From Austropuccinia psidii (lineage: Eukaryota; Basidiomycota; Pucciniomycetes; Pucciniales; Sphaerophragmiaceae), in NCBI GenBank assembly GCA_023105745.1, contig JALGQZ010000013.1:3011501-3075500 (forward strand): DNA of 64,000 nt. Reading direction: 5' to 3'. Shown one piece after another: positions 36,390 to 48,900 of the stretch; within the stretch, counting starts at the first letter, position 1, and the number at the start of each line of letters is the position of its first letter. The position numbers and the translations under genes were made by a program. Under the pieces are notes generated by a model. It searched no databases. It was not told the origin of the DNA and saw only the letters and a list, made by a program, of their open reading frames with translations.

Positions 36390-38527
36390 GGAGTGATATA
36401 GTGGATGACCTTTACAGGTTGTTGTTGGCCAATACGATGGAGTCGATCAACAGCCTGAGCCTCAATGGCTGGGTTCCAATTGGGCTCCTGGAAATGTGGA
36501 TTTCAGGGGCTGCAAATCAGGGCAGAATTTTGGGGGTCCCCTCACCATTAATTAGACCATATTAGCACAAGTCATATTGAGGCCAGTTCCAGCTGCGGAA
36601 ATGGATGCAATCAGTACTTCACATTCAGGATTATTGAAGAAATTCTCCAGTGCCTTCTCCTGTGCTTGTGCTGTAATTGTTCCATCAATTCGTGCTGAAA
36701 GGATAGAGTGATGGGCAAGTGCAATACCAATTCTACAATATAAAAAAGGCAGATGGATTCAATTGGTAATGGATGCATATTAGAATTAATGCAAAAATTT
36801 AGAAATTGGGTCCATTGGGTATAAACCACTGATTTGGTTGGACCACACCTTGTTTGTTTGTTCTTCATTAAGCTTTGTAGGAGGTGTGCAACTTTACTAC
36901 TCATAATGCATGTTTCCACATCCACAATAGTTCGTGTGATTGTTGGGGAGTTATCCTGAGTGCTCCTGCCCTCAGGGTCTTCCAAATCCGCCTCCACAAT
37001 TGTGTTAAGCATGATGTGATGGTTACAACATATTCACAGCTTATTAATATTTCTGAAACATTTTCCTGGTCCTTTGCTTTTGGATGATAGGAATTCTTCA
37101 TATAATGTGGAATATTCTTGCTGCATGGCTGGGTTGAGTCGGAGCAGCTCATAATGATGGCTAATAGTGGGGAGGGATTTGAGATGTGTGGTTTTGGTGC
37201 AGGGCAAACTTAAATGCCACAATGCCATATGCAAAATATCATTGCAACCTTTGGAAAGACTACTCAGGATGAATGGTGACCAGTTATCTTCATTGGCGCT
37301 CTGGGGTTGAGTGATGAATGATATTATGCCCCAAAGGTCATAAATGGTGTTGTGAATAGGTGTTCCCGTTAAACATATTCGACGGGATGAAAGGAGGCTA
37401 TTAATGGCATGGTGAGTGGCAGTGTATTGAGAGCTAATATAGCTATAAGATGGGGCAAGGGCTATTGGATATAAAAGGTAATTTGAATTGTTTAAGCTCA
37501 GCCACTCAATGTGCTTCATCCAAGATTATACTATGCCAATTTATTTGAAAAATGAATGATGTAGAGGGATTGGCTTGCTTAAATTCTTGGGTGATAGTAT
37601 TGTAAGAAGTGATGATGATATCATATTTTAAGATGTTGGCTTTGGATAATGAGTGACAAGTGGGACCATGGTAGATTTTAGCATGCAGCACTCCAGCCTG
37701 AGAATGCTTGGATATTTCTGATTGCCAGTTGGTAATTAAGCGAGGGGGGCAGATGATCATGGTGGGCGTGGAGCGATGGGGGTTTGCAATCATCCGCTCC
37801 TTGGAGGTACCAATTAGAGCAATGGCCTGAATGGTTTTACCTAATCCCATATCATCCGCAAGCAGTCCTCCAAGAGGGGTATTAGTTGAAAGGGATTCAA
37901 ATGAGCTAACAACATTGTTTGTAATGATGTGGCTGGCATTAAAAGTGGATCCTGGGGGTGAGGTGGCCCAAAGGTTACTGGCTGATTGGCCATTGGGGAT
38001 TTCTTAATCCCAGAGAAAAGCTAGTCCAGTCTTTTGATGAGGGAGAAGGGGGGTTTGAATAATGGCATGGGGAGGTCTTATCCACTGAGTAATTGTATCA
38101 CTTTTTGCTTGGAAATCAACGATGAAACAGCAGGATATGAAGCTGGCGTCGAGTTTGAAGCGGGAAATGTTGGAGTAAAGAGTTTACATTGACTATGAGT
38201 ATTACAGTCATATTCTTTGGGCATTTTAAGCTTGAAATCTTGTGTTCGAAAGCTTTCCATTATGAATAAAATGTTTGGATGCCATGTGAAGAACATCAAT
38301 GCTAGATTAGGTTTCTGAGATGAGGAGGGATCATTTGCATCAGTCATAAATATTCCCTCAACAAATAATATTTGAGTAGGATTGGATTGGCAATTTTCAA
38401 TCCATGCCCCACCAGGACCACAGTGCATGAACATTTTTGGTGCCCCAAGGAATGGTATCAACGTTTTGGAAAGGGTTCCAGGTAGAGAGCCAATAGCATG
38501 CTGGTGATTGGGGAGATAAAAAAACAT
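36370..38527 (-). pseudogene. SWI2/SNF2 family helicase-like ATPase
   Basis: ATP-dependent DNA translocase of the SNF2 superfamily, probably nuclear. Motifs in order on the minus strand: I/Walker A in LLADDMGLGKTIQAIAL (about 37850-37810), Ia in MIICPPRLITNW, II as LDEAH (37506-37520), III as CLTGTPIHNT, IV-V region KSVVYTQWTQFL and ASISAAGTGLNMT, and VI as AVDRLHRIGQQQPVKVIHYI (about 36470-36410). 38527-38078 is the N-terminal part with no domain I recognise. The motif set resembles the Rad5/Rad16 branch. Frame changes occur right after DEAH and near 37030. One stop lies after 36560 and some gaps may be introns. Sequence between 37850 and 38078 reads through in frame with Walker A. Confidence 0.82.
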
Positions 38528-40099
38528 GTTGTGTTGATTGTGCCATATGATAATCCAAGAAGCTAAGTGGGAATTCTCAGGATTTAAGGCTATATCACTA
38601 TTTATTTAAATACAAATATTAATCATCCCAATGCAAAGTGGTTGTGAAGGGGTTGACATGATGGCTATTTTAAATTATTTGGGGACAGTTAGAAATTATA
38701 TGATCGGGAGGGGTTAGCTAAACAGAAGGAAGACAAATAAGCGCAGGTGGGGAACTTATATGAGAGGCAGCAATGGGGTCAAGGGGGGATGGCCATTGGT
38801 TACGTGCATGGTCTTGATGGGGGTGGGCCTCATGGGCTCATAATTTTCATATCCAATTTGGGGCATATATCAAGGCAAGGTGGCCAAAATGTGGGTGCAC
38901 CGATATGACTGCTGGATCTGCAGCAAGTTATGAAACCTTTGGTGGAACAAGGTTGACATTAGCATATCCAAAATTGGGTGGGTTGTAGCAACTTATTGTG
39001 GAGGGCATATTAGAGGCATGCAGTCATGTTCCCTGGTGTGACAGAGAACATGGGTGCATATCCTCCCCAGGTTAATTGTTGCACAGGGACCTACTGGGCA
39101 ATGTTGGCGGTTTCAAAGGGCAATCTCACTGTGGGGAAGTTTGTGTGTGGGCGGGTGAGATATGTTTGGTGGCATGCCACCAACAATGACTTTGGTTTTG
39201 CCTGAAGTTTTTTGCTGACTGATGCCTACTGGGCTTCCAGGGGGGAATGTGTGGGATGATCAAAGGGGGCACTCGCTGTGAGCCGTGATCCACATATACA
39301 TTCACCCCTATTGCGTTTGAGGCGGGTACTAATCTACCAAGATTAGCATCTGGGTCTTTGCCTTACACGTGTACAAAACTCTGGTAAAAGAGGCCACCCA
39401 CCCAAGGGAATTTTTGGCTGAAAGCCAGGTGCCACAACTTGCGCGGGGCATGTGAGAACGTGAAGAGAATGACCCGCGGTGGGAGATACCCACGCAAACA
39501 TAGGCTGGGATTACTCTAATGTGGATGAGGCTGAAGCAAATCCACACTGATTGGCCTCAGGTTTCCATGCGCAAGCAGGTGAGCGTCTGCAGTCAAGCTG
39601 ATCACCTGACCAAGAAAATAGCCGGTCGGAACACTGGCAGTAAAATGTCTTCCAGGCGTGTGAAAGTTGCCTGTGTATGACCCATTGGGAGGTGCGTATG
39701 AAAGCGTGTGGCTTCCCAACAATGAGCACGCGCAATGAACAAGCGGGGCCAGTCATTGTTTGCCCCAACAATGGCACTGGAGTGAATCAACTGTTTGTGT
39801 ATGACCCAAATATTAAGTCATCCCATTATGACCCACTTACATTTTCTTGGATTACATGCACATCTGTGCTGTAGTTAGGCAGAGCTGTCCAACAAGGTGC
39901 ATCAAAGGGATGCAGGTGAGAGATATGACTCAATGGCTTGACGTGATTGCATGTTACATTGTTGAACAACTTTTGCTCTGCCCCGCAGAATACATTTACA
40001 AAGGTGTACTGCGTACTACAGTGTTGGCTGTACAGATCAGGAAGGTGTAATACTACTTGAGCCTGAATGCATATAGCGAATGTGCATGCACCTTCCGAT
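38528..40099. other. Gene-poor interval
   Basis: About 1.6 kb with several short open frames on both strands and no recognisable domain. 39290-40030 is richer in CpG than the surrounding retroelements. The 12-mer GTGTATGACCCA occurs twice (39672 and 39797 regions). Confidence 0.4.
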
Positions 40100-40870
40100 T
40101 GTTTGCATATACGTAGCTCATGTGCCACATGCTCAGCATTGCTTTTCACCCAATTTGCACACGCAAGCTGAGCATGTCATGGTCAAAAGCACCATGTGAA
40201 AGTGCTCAGTAAATCCATGGAATGAACTATTTTTGCAATAGTTCATTGGAAGGCTCAGTTTGGAGCACTTCACCAAAGCGTGTGAAATGCTGCACCTGGC
40301 TGAAATGTCATCTGATGCTGTGCCAAATGCTGAGATTGTGTGCCTACAAAAACGACTGAGCAATGGCTCAGCATGGTGCATTTGATATTGTTATATCAAT
40401 AGTTCAAATACTGTGCAATTAAAATGTTCAGCCATTGAGCATTTCAATTATGACCCGAAAGCAAACCTGTGCAAAGGGTCAAGGCCAGCTCATGCTGTAT
40501 TCACTTGTCTTACAGCCCCCCCTTTGTTCAAACACTATTACCAGGCCATATGGCCGGTAATCTCGCCGCGGTCACTTGTGACCAAATGCACCATGTTCTT
40601 TTCTGAATGGGGAATTTGGGAATTGCACCCACCATGGAAATTTAACGAGGGCCTCATGACCACCCTCCTGGGTGATTGGGTGGCTATTTAAGGAAACAAA
40701 GGGGATTTGACTGAGCTTGACAATTCAATCAATAGCAATACTCAGCCAGAACCCCATTGTTGCTCTGCCTCACGCCAGCATTTGCTGACACTGAGCTTCA
40801 ATTTAGCCCACACGCCTTGAAGCTGAGACTTTTGCGGGTTCTGAAACTGCTGAGATCGTCTCAGCTTCAC
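40100..40870. promoter_or_regulatory. Cluster of CTGAG/CTCAG motifs
   Basis: At least a dozen copies of GCTCAG, CTGAGC, GCTGAG or CTCAGC lie on both strands between 40135 and 40862, for example around 40135, 40170, 40205, 40255, 40331, 40360, 40371, 40711, 40790, 40821 and 40850-40860. They end just before a TATA-like box. The arrangement looks like repeated binding sites upstream of a promoter, possibly for the element's own regulator. Function is inferred only. Confidence 0.45.
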
Positions 40871-40875
40871 CATGG

Positions 40876-40883
40876 TATAAAAG
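40876..40883 (+). promoter_or_regulatory. TATA-like box
   Basis: TATAAAAG, followed by a pyrimidine-rich leader (CTTTCTTTCTCACC-like) up to the element C insertion point at 41000. Before that insertion the leader would have run directly into 51112 and on to the cysteine-rich gene at 51417. Confidence 0.45.
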
Positions 40884-41000
40884 ACCATCTTCACACGACA
40901 CGCCCTTCACTTTCTTTCTCACCCGCTCCACTTCGTTCAACCTCACCCGCGTTTCTCCTTCTTGTGCGTATTCCCCTTGGTCTTCCTGCCTTTCTACTTT

Positions 41001-42839
41001 TGTGAGCCTTAGAGGTAATTTCATATACCCAAAAGACCAAAAATGCAAAATTAACATATTAATATAAATAAAATAAATTTATTTATATTATTAAAATAAA
41101 AATCAAAATATAAATATAAAATTATATTAAAAATAAAAAATTAATTACAATTTAAAAATAAAAAATACATTAAAATTTTGTAAGTATAAAAGTACATTTA
41201 TACTTGGAAAAATTAAGTAAAAATGAAATTTTAACAAAATTATGAAAAATTAAACAAATTTGGAAAAAAGTTAAATAAAAATTATTATAACTTTTTATCC
41301 AATAAATAAACACATAAAAATTATTTCACCATTGGATTCCTCATAAAAAATCAGGTGGGGTCACCTCTGAGTGAAATTCTTGTAACTCAACTCTAAATAA
41401 GCTTAAATTAAGTTTTTAGTATTTTCAATACAAAAGTTGAAAATCCTCAAAACCTTAATTTAATTCACACCACATGTGGTGTTAACCATCAATTTTTGTG
41501 TTAAAATTGAGGTGTTGTGTTTAGTTTAGAAGTTATGAGGAATTGAAGTATTTTCAATTGAATTCAATTGAAATGTCAAAATGTGCGCGTGTATTACATA
41601 AGTGAACTTTGATTTACATATGAGGTGTCAATTATTACTGTATTGTACTGTACAATTGAATTGAATTACATATGTAAATTATAAGTATAATACATGATGA
41701 GGAAGTAAAGGAAAAATAAATTGGAAAGATTAAATTTGGGGGGGAAAAGGAACTCCAGCTCTAAGGGGGAGCTAGACCCCCAAAATCCTTGCTGACAGGC
41801 GTGGGATGTCAAAATTCACGCAAAAGTTCATCACTTTTGGCCTGGAATTGAGTCACAGGGTCTGTGGACTCAATTGATGATGAGGTTTTGATACCAACTG
41901 GGGTAGTTTTAGGTGTTGCCAAGAAGGTAAAACTACCCTTAAGATAAAACAACCATAGTAAAAACAGTTTTAACTGGTTTCTACGCCTCTTACACACATT
42001 CTGACGTGTTTTGAAGGCTCTAGGCCTGGTATTGCTATAGTAATGGCTGATTTAAGGGTCTAAAATGGCTAAAAATGGCTAAAAATGGCTTAAACCAGCC
42101 CTTTTTGGTCTAAACCAGGGTTCAATGATGCCATAATTGGCTTTTCTGTTGTCAGACTGTTTTTCACGACTGACAAGAGTAAAATTTACTTTTGGAGTAA
42201 GAGAATTGATGGCTATAAAAGAATGTCTTCTTTGCCCCACTTTTCTCTTCATGTTGGAATCTTTTCCTTTTATTAATTAGTTTAAACACTGTTAAACCAA
42301 TCAATCAAAGATTCCAACCACCATTTTTAAATCATTTTAATCCTTTTAACCACGTGAAAAAATCATTATAATCATTGTTTGTAACTCTTATAATCATTTT
42401 TACCCCTGAACCACCCCAAAAGTGAATTAAAGCATCTTTCATCACTGTAAACTTTGTCACTTTGTTTCCAAATTCACTCTGGTCACTTTTGGGCGTGTTT
42501 TCTCTTTAATATTCTTTTTAAAGACTTTGTTCTTTAATTAATTGCTTGCAGTTCTTTGCTCAATTAATTCCAATTGAAATTGCTCTTGAAGAAATTTCTT
42601 TTGTAGCCTTAAAATATCTCTTGTAGAGTATTTTTTGGATAAATTTTTATTGTTGGTAAAACAATAAATTTTTAAAATATTATTGTTTTATACTAATAAA
42701 GTTATAAACAATAAAATTGGCGTGTTTTCTCTTAAAAATAATATTTCATATTATTTTTAATTGAATTTTACCTTATACAAATTTTGAGGACAGGAAAAGT
42801 ACTTGATTTTTAATCAAAGTTTCATATCCACACCTTACA
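41001..42839 (+). repeat. 5' LTR of element C
   Basis: 1,839 bp, TGTGAGCCTT...CACCTTACA. Differences from the 3' LTR are seen near 41039, 41088, 41530 and 42671. It contains a short array of AAAATGGCTA repeats near 42060-42090, and a TATAAAAG box at about 42215 that is a plausible promoter. An open minus-strand frame of 62 codons (41809-41997) is repeated in the 3' LTR (50076-50264) and is probably incidental. Confidence 0.95.
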
Positions 42840-42841
42840 TT

Positions 42842-42857
42842 TGGGGGCCCAGCCGTG
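42842..42857 (+). promoter_or_regulatory. Primer-binding-like site of element C
   Basis: TGGGGGCCCAGCCGTG lies 2 nt after the 5' LTR. It agrees with the sites of A, B and G. The priming tRNA is not identified. Confidence 0.65.
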
Positions 42858-42988
42858 ATATTTTACCTGTGACATATTTTTTTTACTCTTTTTAAATCTT
42901 TTTTCTTATATTGAAAAATTTAAAAACATATAAAAAATACTTATAATTCAAAAAATCCATAAAAAATAACTTTTTTTTTCATATTATA

Positions 42989-45900
42989 AGTGAGGCTTAT
43001 ATTTTTATTTCTTTTTTGAAATAACCTTTTTTTTACTTAATTAATTCGCTTTTTCATTAATTTTAGTGTCTGACAACGTGGTAAGACAAGAAAACATTGA
43101 AACAGCCTCAACAGTAACCAGCATTATCCCTGCCAGTACTGTTAATTCTGATCATAATAGTACTGTTATTGTGACTCAACATAACCAACCTGAACCAATA
43201 TCTTCTGAATTAATTAACTTGGACATAAGTAATACTCTTCAGAAGGCTAAGAATTTGGCCAATAGTAAGTTTTTGACGTAAAAATACTATTTTAAGCCTT
43301 TTTTAACCATAATTATGCCTTCAAACAGGTCAGGAGCCAGCTACAACCCCTCAAGAAGCTCCCAAAAAAGTAATATACGTGATTATGGCAGAAGCCAACC
43401 AGGTACAGAAGGAAAAGGGTCAGTTGATGACTTCCAAACAACTAAATTGGGTCATTCTGAAGCTGATAATACTATTTTACCTTCAAAAAGAGCTGACACC
43501 ACCCGCCACAACAAGCCTCTGTGGACATATACAAAGCCAGCCACAGTGCATACAACAATGCACTTCAATTCAAGGAGTACCAGATCCTTGCAAACCTGTG
43601 GAAGAATTGCATGAATTCTTACCTGACAGTAAGAAAATTCTTGGGCCATCCCAACACTTGCAAATTGCTCAATGGATGGCATCCATTGATGGAGAAGAAA
43701 AACATGATGCTTTTGACACTAGAATGGAGGAAAAACAACCCACCACCACCCAAACCAGTGCCAAAAACAGCCCCAGTGGCCAGCAGCAGCAATTCCAACG
43801 TGAAAAGGCAGCCACAAGCTCCAAACAAGGGCAAAGGGAAGGCACCAGCCCCAAAACCTTACAGCCAGGGCTACAGAATCCCAAAGATTCAGCAGGATGC
43901 CATGGAAAATGTATTTCAGATGGCCAGAACCATGATGGAATTACAGAAGAAGGAGGAAGCCAGATTAAGGTTCCAGAAATGATTTCTGACATATTTGATT
44001 CCATCCCAGAGTTGTATAATGCTATAAATGACGTGAAAAAACATCTTTCTGATAAAAATGAAACCATTTGTAACAACATTAAAACAAACAACCTGAGTCT
44101 GTGCCAAATTAATGAAACACTTATGTGTTTTGAAAAAGTTTTAAGAAAAATTAAAAATTCCAATAATGATAATTCTTCTAACAATAAAATAAATGAACAA
44201 TCTGCCATTATTAATGAATTAACAGATAAATATTCTAAATTCAATATTGATGACATAATTGAAACAAGAATTAAACAAGCCATAAATATTATCAAGACAG
44301 ATAACAAGAAAGTCCTTGATGACATTTCAAATTCATTTACTGAAGTAAAGACATATACCATTGCCTTGAAAAAGTGTTTTGATGCTTCACAAGAAGAAGT
44401 ATCAAAATTATCAATGAAATTGAATCAAGTAACTGCTGATAATACAAGACAGACAGAGTTATGGCAAGAACTTACACACAAAGAAGACATGTATAAAATT
44501 GAAGTAATAAATTTAATACAAAGCTTCCAACATGAATACAGAAATTCCCAAAGGTGTAGCAACAGTAAAATGAATGACATTGAACAAATACTGAACACCT
44601 TACCAAGAATGTCTACACCTCTAAATCAAAATGAGGGCACAAGAATTTCAAATCCACAAGTATTGGATCCTGATAATTCACAATTAAAAAATGAATTATC
44701 CACTTCTTTTCATAACTTGGAACCATCAATGGGCCAAGCACTCTTGAAAGAAGTGCCAAAACTTAAAGAATGGCCCCACTTCAGTGGTGAAGGAGAGTAT
44801 GACCATATGGAATTCATTAGAGGTATTGACATGATCAAAGAGGATTTTGAATTACCAGACCGATTGGTAACAGCAAGGTTTAACACCTTGTTTACCAGAT
44901 CAGCTCACAGATGGTACATCAAAATAAGACAAGCACATGGACACCAGAGTTGGACTTGGTGGAAAACCCAAATCATCAACAAATGGGAAAATGATGCTTG
45001 GAGGTTTAAAGTTGAAACAGCCTTTGAATCTGCCAAATTTAATGCTGATAAAGACAAAGCTTTACCATGGTTTTGCCAACAGAAGGACAGATTAACAGCA
45101 TTATATCCTGACATGTCAGAATTTATGATCCATAGAAAAATTCTGAGACAATGTGGGGGTGACTTAGAGCATGCTGTCAAAAGCAGGACCACTGAACAAT
45201 CTTCAGCAGAGGATATCATCAATATACTAGAAGAAGTAACCACCAGAACCAAAATTGGTTCTAGTAGGGTGAATCTTAAAACAAGGTTTAATACACCTTG
45301 GAAAGATTCTGTGGACAAAAACCCCAAAGAAAATTCTAGTAATATTAAATATAAATCTGCAGATACAGTCAGAAAATGCCATATTTGCCAAAGCACCACC
45401 CATTTAGCCAATACATGTCCAAAAAGGGGGAAAATCAATGAAATTGACATTGAAAAGGGACCAGATGTTGAAAAAGAAGACATAATTGAAGACAATTCAG
45501 ATGATAAGTCATCCATATTTTCTGAATCTTCAAAAGATATAGAAAATATCAATGCCACTTTTGACATCATGGAATCTTATTCCCACTTACCACAATTGAG
45601 CAATGGTCAAGTTGATTTATCAAAATTTCAAGATGCACAACTTATGAAAACAAAACCAAACAGAGGAAAAGGTTATACAGCTGGTAATTCCTGTATAACA
45701 GAAGTGGTGATTGATAACAAGCCCACCAAACTTTTGCTTGACCCAGGAGCCTTCTGCTCTTGTGTTGGAAAATCTTTTCTTAAAACTTGTGTACCAAATT
45801 TTGAAGACCAACTGTTACCAATTGATGGTATAAAATTCAACAGTGCAAGTAACCCAATGAAAGCATTAGGAATCTTTGAGACCAATGTCATATTCCCACA

Positions 45901-48900
45901 CATAAATGGGAATTTAAGGATCACAGTTGAATTTGTTGTTATGGAAAATTGCTCTAGTACCCATTTTATATTGGGAAATGATTATTTAATCATGTATGGA
46001 ATAGATTTACATAATAACAAAGACAGATACTTTACAATTGGGGACAATAAGCGCCAGAAATTTGCCTTTTTACCATTTAAAAGACAAATTACAGTAAACA
46101 AAGTATCACCAGTCAACTTAGAGTTAGAGAAATTCAAGTCTGAACAGTTAAATGAGGCTGAAATAAGCCTTCATCTGACTGATAAACAAGAAAATGAACT
46201 TTCTTCCCTTTTGTATGACCACAGAGGAGCATTTGCTACAGACAAAGAACCCCTGGGAGCAATTATTGGTCATGAAGTTGACATCATTCTTAACATTGAG
46301 AGACCTTATCCACCACTCTTAAGAAGACCTGCTTATCCAGCAAGTCAAAAATCAAGAGAAGCTCTAGAAATTCATATCAAAGAACTTCTAGACCTTGGTG
46401 TAATAAGAAAAGTAGGCCACAATGAGGAAGTAGAAATAACTACACCAGTTATAGTGGCGTGGCATAATGGAAAATCCAGAATGGTTGGGGACTTTAGAGC
46501 TATGAACACTTACACTGTCCCAGACAGATACCCAATACCAAAAATCCAAATTTCCCTTACTCAAATATCTCAAGCAGTGTATATAACCACTATGGATGCC
46601 CTTAAAGGATTCCATCAAAATGTGGTAACACCAAGAGCAAGAAAATACTTGAGAATTATTGTTCATTGTGGAGTGTATGAATACTTAAGGATGCCCTTTG
46701 GTATCAAAAATGCACCTTCACACTTCCAAAGAATGATGAATGAAATCTTCCTGGAAGAACTCTCAGAGGGATGGTTAATCATTTACATTGATGACATTAT
46801 TATCTGTTCAAAGACTTGGGAGGAGCACATGTACAGATTATCAAGAGTTTTGACAAAAATCCAATCAGTAAACATGAAAATCTCCTTGAAGAAATGTCAT
46901 TTTGGATTTAAAGAACTTAAAGCACTAGGACATGTTGTATCTGGTTTGTCCCTTGGAATTGACAAAAACAAAGTTGCAGCAGTATTATTAAATCCCATGC
47001 CTCAGAATAAAAAGGAAATTCAGTCATCCTTAGGTTTTGCAGGATATTACAGGCAACACATTAAAGATTTTGCATCCATAGCAAGACCACTTTATAAGTT
47101 GTGTGACAAAGACACAGTGTTTGAGATGACTGTCGACAGAGTCAAAGCTTTTGAGTCTCTAAGAGAAGCATTGACCACTGCTCCACTCTTACTGATGCCA
47201 GACTTTAAATTGCCTTTCAAACTGTATATTGATGCTTCAGGGGATGGACTGGGTGCTGCACTTCACCAAGTTCAGATCATGAATGATAAGCCTGTAGAAG
47301 GACCCATATGTTTCATATCCAGGCAAATCAAACCAACTGAAGCCAGATATGGAGCAAGTCAAATGGAATGTCTATGCCTTGTCTGGGCCTTGGAGAAATT
47401 GAACTACTTCTTAGAGGGATGTGTTTTTGAAGTAATAACAGATTGTACAGCTGTGAAATCACTTTTGAACATGAAAACACCCAACAGACACATGCTCAGA
47501 TGGCAAATAGCCATACAAGAATACAGAGGAAATATGACTATTGTTCATAAGGATGGGAACATTCATAAGAATGCAGATGGATTAAGAAGATGGCCATTAC
47601 CAAATAATATTGATAATCCTGCTTATGTACCAGAAGAAGCTTCACCACAAATTCCAATAGAAGGAATAAGTGTTACAGACTTGAACACCACCTTCTTTGA
47701 AGAAGTCAGAAGCAGCTACACTCAAGATAGGAATTGTAGCATCTTATGTCAATTACTTAACAAAAACTGTAAAGACAACTCTCTAATACATGCCTTGGAT
47801 GAAGTATGGAGAAAATCTTATGATGAAGGAAGATTTCACCTACTGGATGGTATAATTTACCACAGAACCAAGCACACATGTGTCATGACAGTTGTAGACA
47901 GGTCATTAATCAATCTTTTACTGAAAGAATGCCATGATAGTCCCTTTTCAGGACATCTGTCTGAAGACAGAACAAGAGAGAAAGTAAAGACCTGCATATG
48001 GTGGCCAATGTGGCAGAAAGATGTTTCAGAGTATTGCAAAACCTGTGACAGATGCCAAAAGGCAAATAAATCCACTGGCAAAAGACTTGGAAATATGATA
48101 AGAATCCAAGAACCAAACAGACCTTGGGAAATTGTCCATATGGATTGGGTAACTGGCCTACCACCAGGAGGTGACAGGAGCTATAATGCTTGCCTAGTAA
48201 TTGTGGACAGATTCAGTAAAACTCCAATCTTTTTACCATGTCACAAAGATGATACAGCCATGGATACAGCTCTTCTGATATGGAATAGAGTAGTGTCATG
48301 GACTGGGATATTTACAAATATCATCAGCGATAGAGATCCCAAATTCACTTCAGCACTATGGACAAATCTTCACCAATTATTTGGCACTAAACTGTCTTTC
48401 TCTACAGCCTACCACCCACAAACTGAGGGCCTGGCTGAAAGAATGATCCAAACCTTAGAGGACATGGTGAGAAAGTTTTGTGCATATGGCCTTGAATTCA
48501 AAGATTGTGATGGATTTACCCATGATTGGTGTACTCTGTTACCAGCACTGGAATTAGCATATAAAACATCAATCCATGCTAGTACCAATCAGACTCCTGC
48601 TATTCTAGAAAAAGGATGGAACCCCAAGTTACCCCAAGACTCCTTGAGGAAAGACTTAATTGAAATACATCCCACAGCTGCTAGCTTCAAAGGAATGCTA
48701 GACAAAGCTAGAAAGCATGCAGTAAGATGCATGGAGGACTCTTTTGCATATGCTAAAGACAAATGGGATAAATCTCATGCAACTCCAGATTTCAAAGTGG
48801 GGGACCTAGTTCTTGTATCCACCACTAACTTCAATAACATCAAAGGATGTAAAAAGTTGAAAGACTCCTTTGCAGGACCTTTTGTGATTAAGGCCCTCCA

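Noticed and set aside
41809..41997. 62-codon minus-strand frame repeated identically in both C LTRs
   Set aside because: The LTRs are near-identical copies, so repetition is not evidence of selection. No domain.
43669..44361. Long minus-strand frames inside element C gag-pol (also 44905-45570, 48775-49230)
   Set aside because: They are shadows of the intact plus-strand polyprotein, with no family similarity.
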